Origin: Candidatus Altarchaeum sp. CG2_30_32_3053
GTDB taxonomy: Archaea > Altiarchaeota > Altiarchaeia > Altiarchaeales > Altiarchaeaceae
Direction: 5' to 3'
Length of the DNA: 6,672 nucleotides
NCBI GenBank assembly: GCA_001873845.1
Contig: MNZY01000001.1
Coordinates: forward strand, 1-6,672
This document shows, in pieces, positions 5,034-6,672 of this stretch (positions are counted from its first letter, which is position 1; each line of letters opens with the position of its first letter). The notes below the pieces were generated by a model that searched no databases, was not told the DNA's origin, and worked only from the letters and a program-made list of their open reading frames with translations. The translations under genes and the position numbers were made by a program.

Positions 5034-6324
5034 GGAAAAAATCAAATCAGTTAAAGCAAGGGAAATTTTGGACTCGCGTGGAAATCCGACAGTAGAAGTT
5101 GAAATTACATTAGACAGCGGAATAAAAGCAAGAAGCGATGTTCCTTCGGGGGTATCAACGGGAACTTATGAAGCGCTGGAATTAAGAGATAATGACAGGC
5201 AAAGATACAAGGGAAAAGGCGTTTTAAAGGCCACTGCAAATGTCCATAATATTATTGCCCCGAAAATTACCGGGATGGAAATCAACGAAAATTTAGATGC
5301 ACCTGGAAAATTTGATGAAATGATGCTCAATTTAGACGGAACGGAAAACAAGTCAAAATTAGGGGCAAATGCAATACTCGGTGTTTCAATGGCAATAGCA
5401 AAGGTCTCTGCAATGTCTTTAAATTTACCTCTCTATAAATATTTCAACAGGGACTCAAAAATTTTGCCTGTTCCTATGATGAATATTCTGAATGGCGGGA
5501 CACACGCAAATTGGCAAAGCACTGATTTTCAGGAATTTATGATTGTCCCTTGGGGGGCAAAAAATTTTGCAGAATCGTTGAGATACGGGGCGGAAATTTA
5601 TCACGAATTAAAGGGCTTATTAAAGGCAAAAAATTTTTCAACGAGTGTCGGCGATGAAGGGGGTTTTGTTGTTAATGTCAAATCAAATGAAGAGCCGATA
5701 AATTTAATAATCAAAGCAATAGAGAACGCGGGCTATGAATATTACAAAGATGTTGGAATAGGTCTGGATGTTGCCGCAAGCGGATTCTATAAAGATAAAG
5801 ACGGAAAATACGAATTGACGAGAGAAAATTTACGATTGACGAGTGATGAAATGATTGAAAAATATGAATACCTCATTAAGGGATATAAAATTTTATCAGT
5901 TGAGGACGGACTGGCAGAGGATGACTGGGAAGGATGGCAGAAAATGAATAAAAAAATTGGGAACAAAGTAACGCTTATTGGAGATGATTTGTTTGTGACA
6001 AATATTGAACGACTTGAAAGAGGCATAAAAGAAAAGTCGGCAAATGCCGTGCTGATTAAATTAAATCAAATCGGGACAGTAAGCGAAACAATGAGTGCGG
6101 TAAATTTGGCACATAAAACAAACTGGAAAACAATAATTTCGCACAGAAGCGGTGAAACAGCAGATACATTCATTGCTGATTTTTGTGTCGGAATGAACAT
6201 CAAATTAATAAAAACAGGAGCACCCTGCAGAAGTGAAAGGGTTGAAAAGTACAATCAACTGATTAGAATAGAAGAAGAGTTGGGAAATAAAAGAGAGTTT
6301 GCGGGGAAGGAAGCGTTTAAATAA
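5032..6324 (+). CDS. eno: Enolase (phosphopyruvate hydratase)
   Basis: The 430-residue protein is full length for the family. It interconverts 2-phosphoglycerate and phosphoenolpyruvate in glycolysis/gluconeogenesis, as a cytoplasmic Mg-dependent enzyme. Visible elements: N-terminal AREILDSRGNPTVEVE (9-24); the mobile Mg/substrate loop SGVSTG (39-44, usually SGASTG) with Ser42; NGGTHA (154-159) with His158; GDEGG (207-211) with catalytic Glu209; Mg ligands Asp246 (GLDVAAS), Glu291 (SVEDG) and Asp318 (GDDLF); catalytic base Lys343 in the signature LIKLNQIGTVSETM (341-354); HRSGE (371-375); and Lys394 in IKTGAP. All catalytic residues are present, so it should be active. GLAEDDWEGW (293-302) and DTFIADF resemble bacterial/CPR enolases, whereas methanogen enzymes have PFHEEDFEGF. 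This suggests a bacterial origin by transfer (inference). The start is the ATG at 5032; there is no Shine-Dalgarno sequence, and an A/T hairpin reaches into the start codon. Confidence 0.97.
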   Translation: MEKIKSVKAREILDSRGNPTVEVEITLDSGIKARSDVPSGVSTGTYEALELRDNDRQRYKGKGVLKATANVHNIIAPKITGMEINENLDAPGKFDEMMLNLDGTENKSKLGANAILGVSMAIAKVSAMSLNLPLYKYFNRDSKILPVPMMNILNGGTHANWQSTDFQEFMIVPWGAKNFAESLRYGAEIYHELKGLLKAKNFSTSVGDEGGFVVNVKSNEEPINLIIKAIENAGYEYYKDVGIGLDVAASGFYKDKDGKYELTRENLRLTSDEMIEKYEYLIKGYKILSVEDGLAEDDWEGWQKMNKKIGNKVTLIGDDLFVTNIERLERGIKEKSANAVLIKLNQIGTVSETMSAVNLAHKTNWKTIISHRSGETADTFIADFCVGMNIKLIKTGAPCRSERVEKYNQLIRIEEELGNKREFAGKEAFK

Positions 6325-6437
6325 AATTTCTGATGAAAATATCACAATATCAATAAAATTTTAAACGATGTTTATCCGTATTTGGCTGACGCCCGGACGA
6401 AATTTTAAATTATATTTAAACTCATTCAAACTCATAT

Positions 6438-6672
6438 TATAGTCAATTTACTAACTTTTGATAATATTATTTTCGTTTAAAAATTTTTCTCTCCAGCTTT
6501 TTGTATAGCTAAATTTTCGTTCTTCAAGCAACTTCAAAAATTCTTCTTGCGAGTGTTCAACAACATTGTCAAAATTTAAATATTTGGCAAGTTTTGCTTT
6601 TAAATCTTTATTTGCATACTCTATCGAATTCAAATCGGGTGAATATGGAGGGAGATGAACAAAATGAATGTC
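6438..6672 (-). mobile_element. 3' end of an IS630-family insertion sequence (partial)
   Basis: The element is inferred from the transposase fragment at 6451-6672. The sequence just past the transposase stop reads TATAGTCAATTTACTAAC from 6438 on the plus strand. IS630/Tc1-type elements insert at TA and duplicate it, so an element end at the TATA (6438-6441) is plausible. The other end and the matching terminal repeat are outside the window, so the boundary is not confirmed. Confidence 0.5.
6451..6672 (-). CDS. IS630-family transposase, C-terminal fragment (cut by window edge)
   Basis: The reading frame is open to the right edge. The 73 visible residues begin DIHFVHLPPYSPDLNSIEYA, the hallmark C-terminal block of IS630/Tc1-type DDE transposases (LPPYSPDLNPIE). 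The Glu in NSIE is the last acidic residue of the DDE triad. The rest (KDLKAKLAKYLNF ... FSYTKSWREKFL) fits the usual C-terminal helices. A TTG at 6633 could be misread as a start and give a 60-residue protein, but it falls inside the SPDLN motif, so the true start is outside the window. The stop is TAG at 6453-6451. The catalytic Asp residues lie beyond the edge, so whether the copy is intact is unknown. It converges with eno and may be an insertion in the eno downstream region. Confidence 0.88.
   Translation of the reverse strand, partial: DIHFVHLPPYSPDLNSIEYANKDLKAKLAKYLNFDNVVEHSQEEFLKLLEERKFSYTKSWREKFLNENNIIKS

Noticed and set aside
6330..6389. Possible C/D-box small RNA: CTGATGA at 6330-6336 and CTGA at 6386-6389, about 60 bases apart
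   Set aside because: There is no convincing D'/C' pair (only CGATGTT at 6366-6372) and no flanking terminal stem. The boxes are short enough to occur by chance.

Overview
The window looks like an AT-rich archaeal chromosome segment. Three things point that way. The aspartyl-tRNA synthetase is of the compact archaeal/eukaryotic type: about 447 residues, without the large bacterial insertion, and ending in FPRDRHRLTP. There is a divergent protein of the tubulin/FtsZ/CetZ superfamily. There are two stand-alone CBS-domain proteins of a kind common in archaea. No gene start has a convincing Shine-Dalgarno sequence. Several starts have an A/T-only TATA-like box about 25-45 bases upstream, which fits leaderless or short-leader transcripts. 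I cannot name the species; a euryarchaeal, Altiarchaeota-like or DPANN-like lineage is a guess.

Layout. Positions 1-1645 carry three leftward genes: the first 34 codons of CTP synthase (pyrG, cut by the window edge), a four-CBS protein (167-952) and a two-CBS protein with a charged N-terminal tail (1100-1645). A divergent intergenic region (1646-1888) holds an array of about 12-bp A/T repeats. Three rightward genes follow: a CetZ/FtsZ-like GTPase (1889-3220), aspS (3281-4624) and enolase (5032-6324). The right edge has the 3' end of a leftward IS630-family transposase (6451-6672, truncated by the window).

The genes are mostly housekeeping: pyrimidine nucleotide synthesis, translation, glycolysis/gluconeogenesis and a cytoskeletal GTPase. 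They do not form one pathway. The AspRS has Pro at one of two positions that separate tRNA-Asp-specific from relaxed (tRNA-Asp plus tRNA-Asn) archaeal enzymes, so it may be non-discriminating. The enolase reads more like bacterial/CPR enolases than like the methanogen type, which hints at transfer.

The least explained part is the roughly 400-base gap between aspS and eno. It contains three related repeat units, each a CNCACT(A)TCGTT-type block followed by a hairpin. The stems of units 1 and 2 differ in sequence but stay fully paired. The third unit's hairpin runs into the eno start codon. A GC-rich island lies between units 2 and 3, and an imperfect 17-bp inverted repeat encloses units 1 and 2 plus the island. 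This could be a structured RNA, a small non-autonomous repeat element, or a regulatory leader of eno; the sequence alone does not decide.
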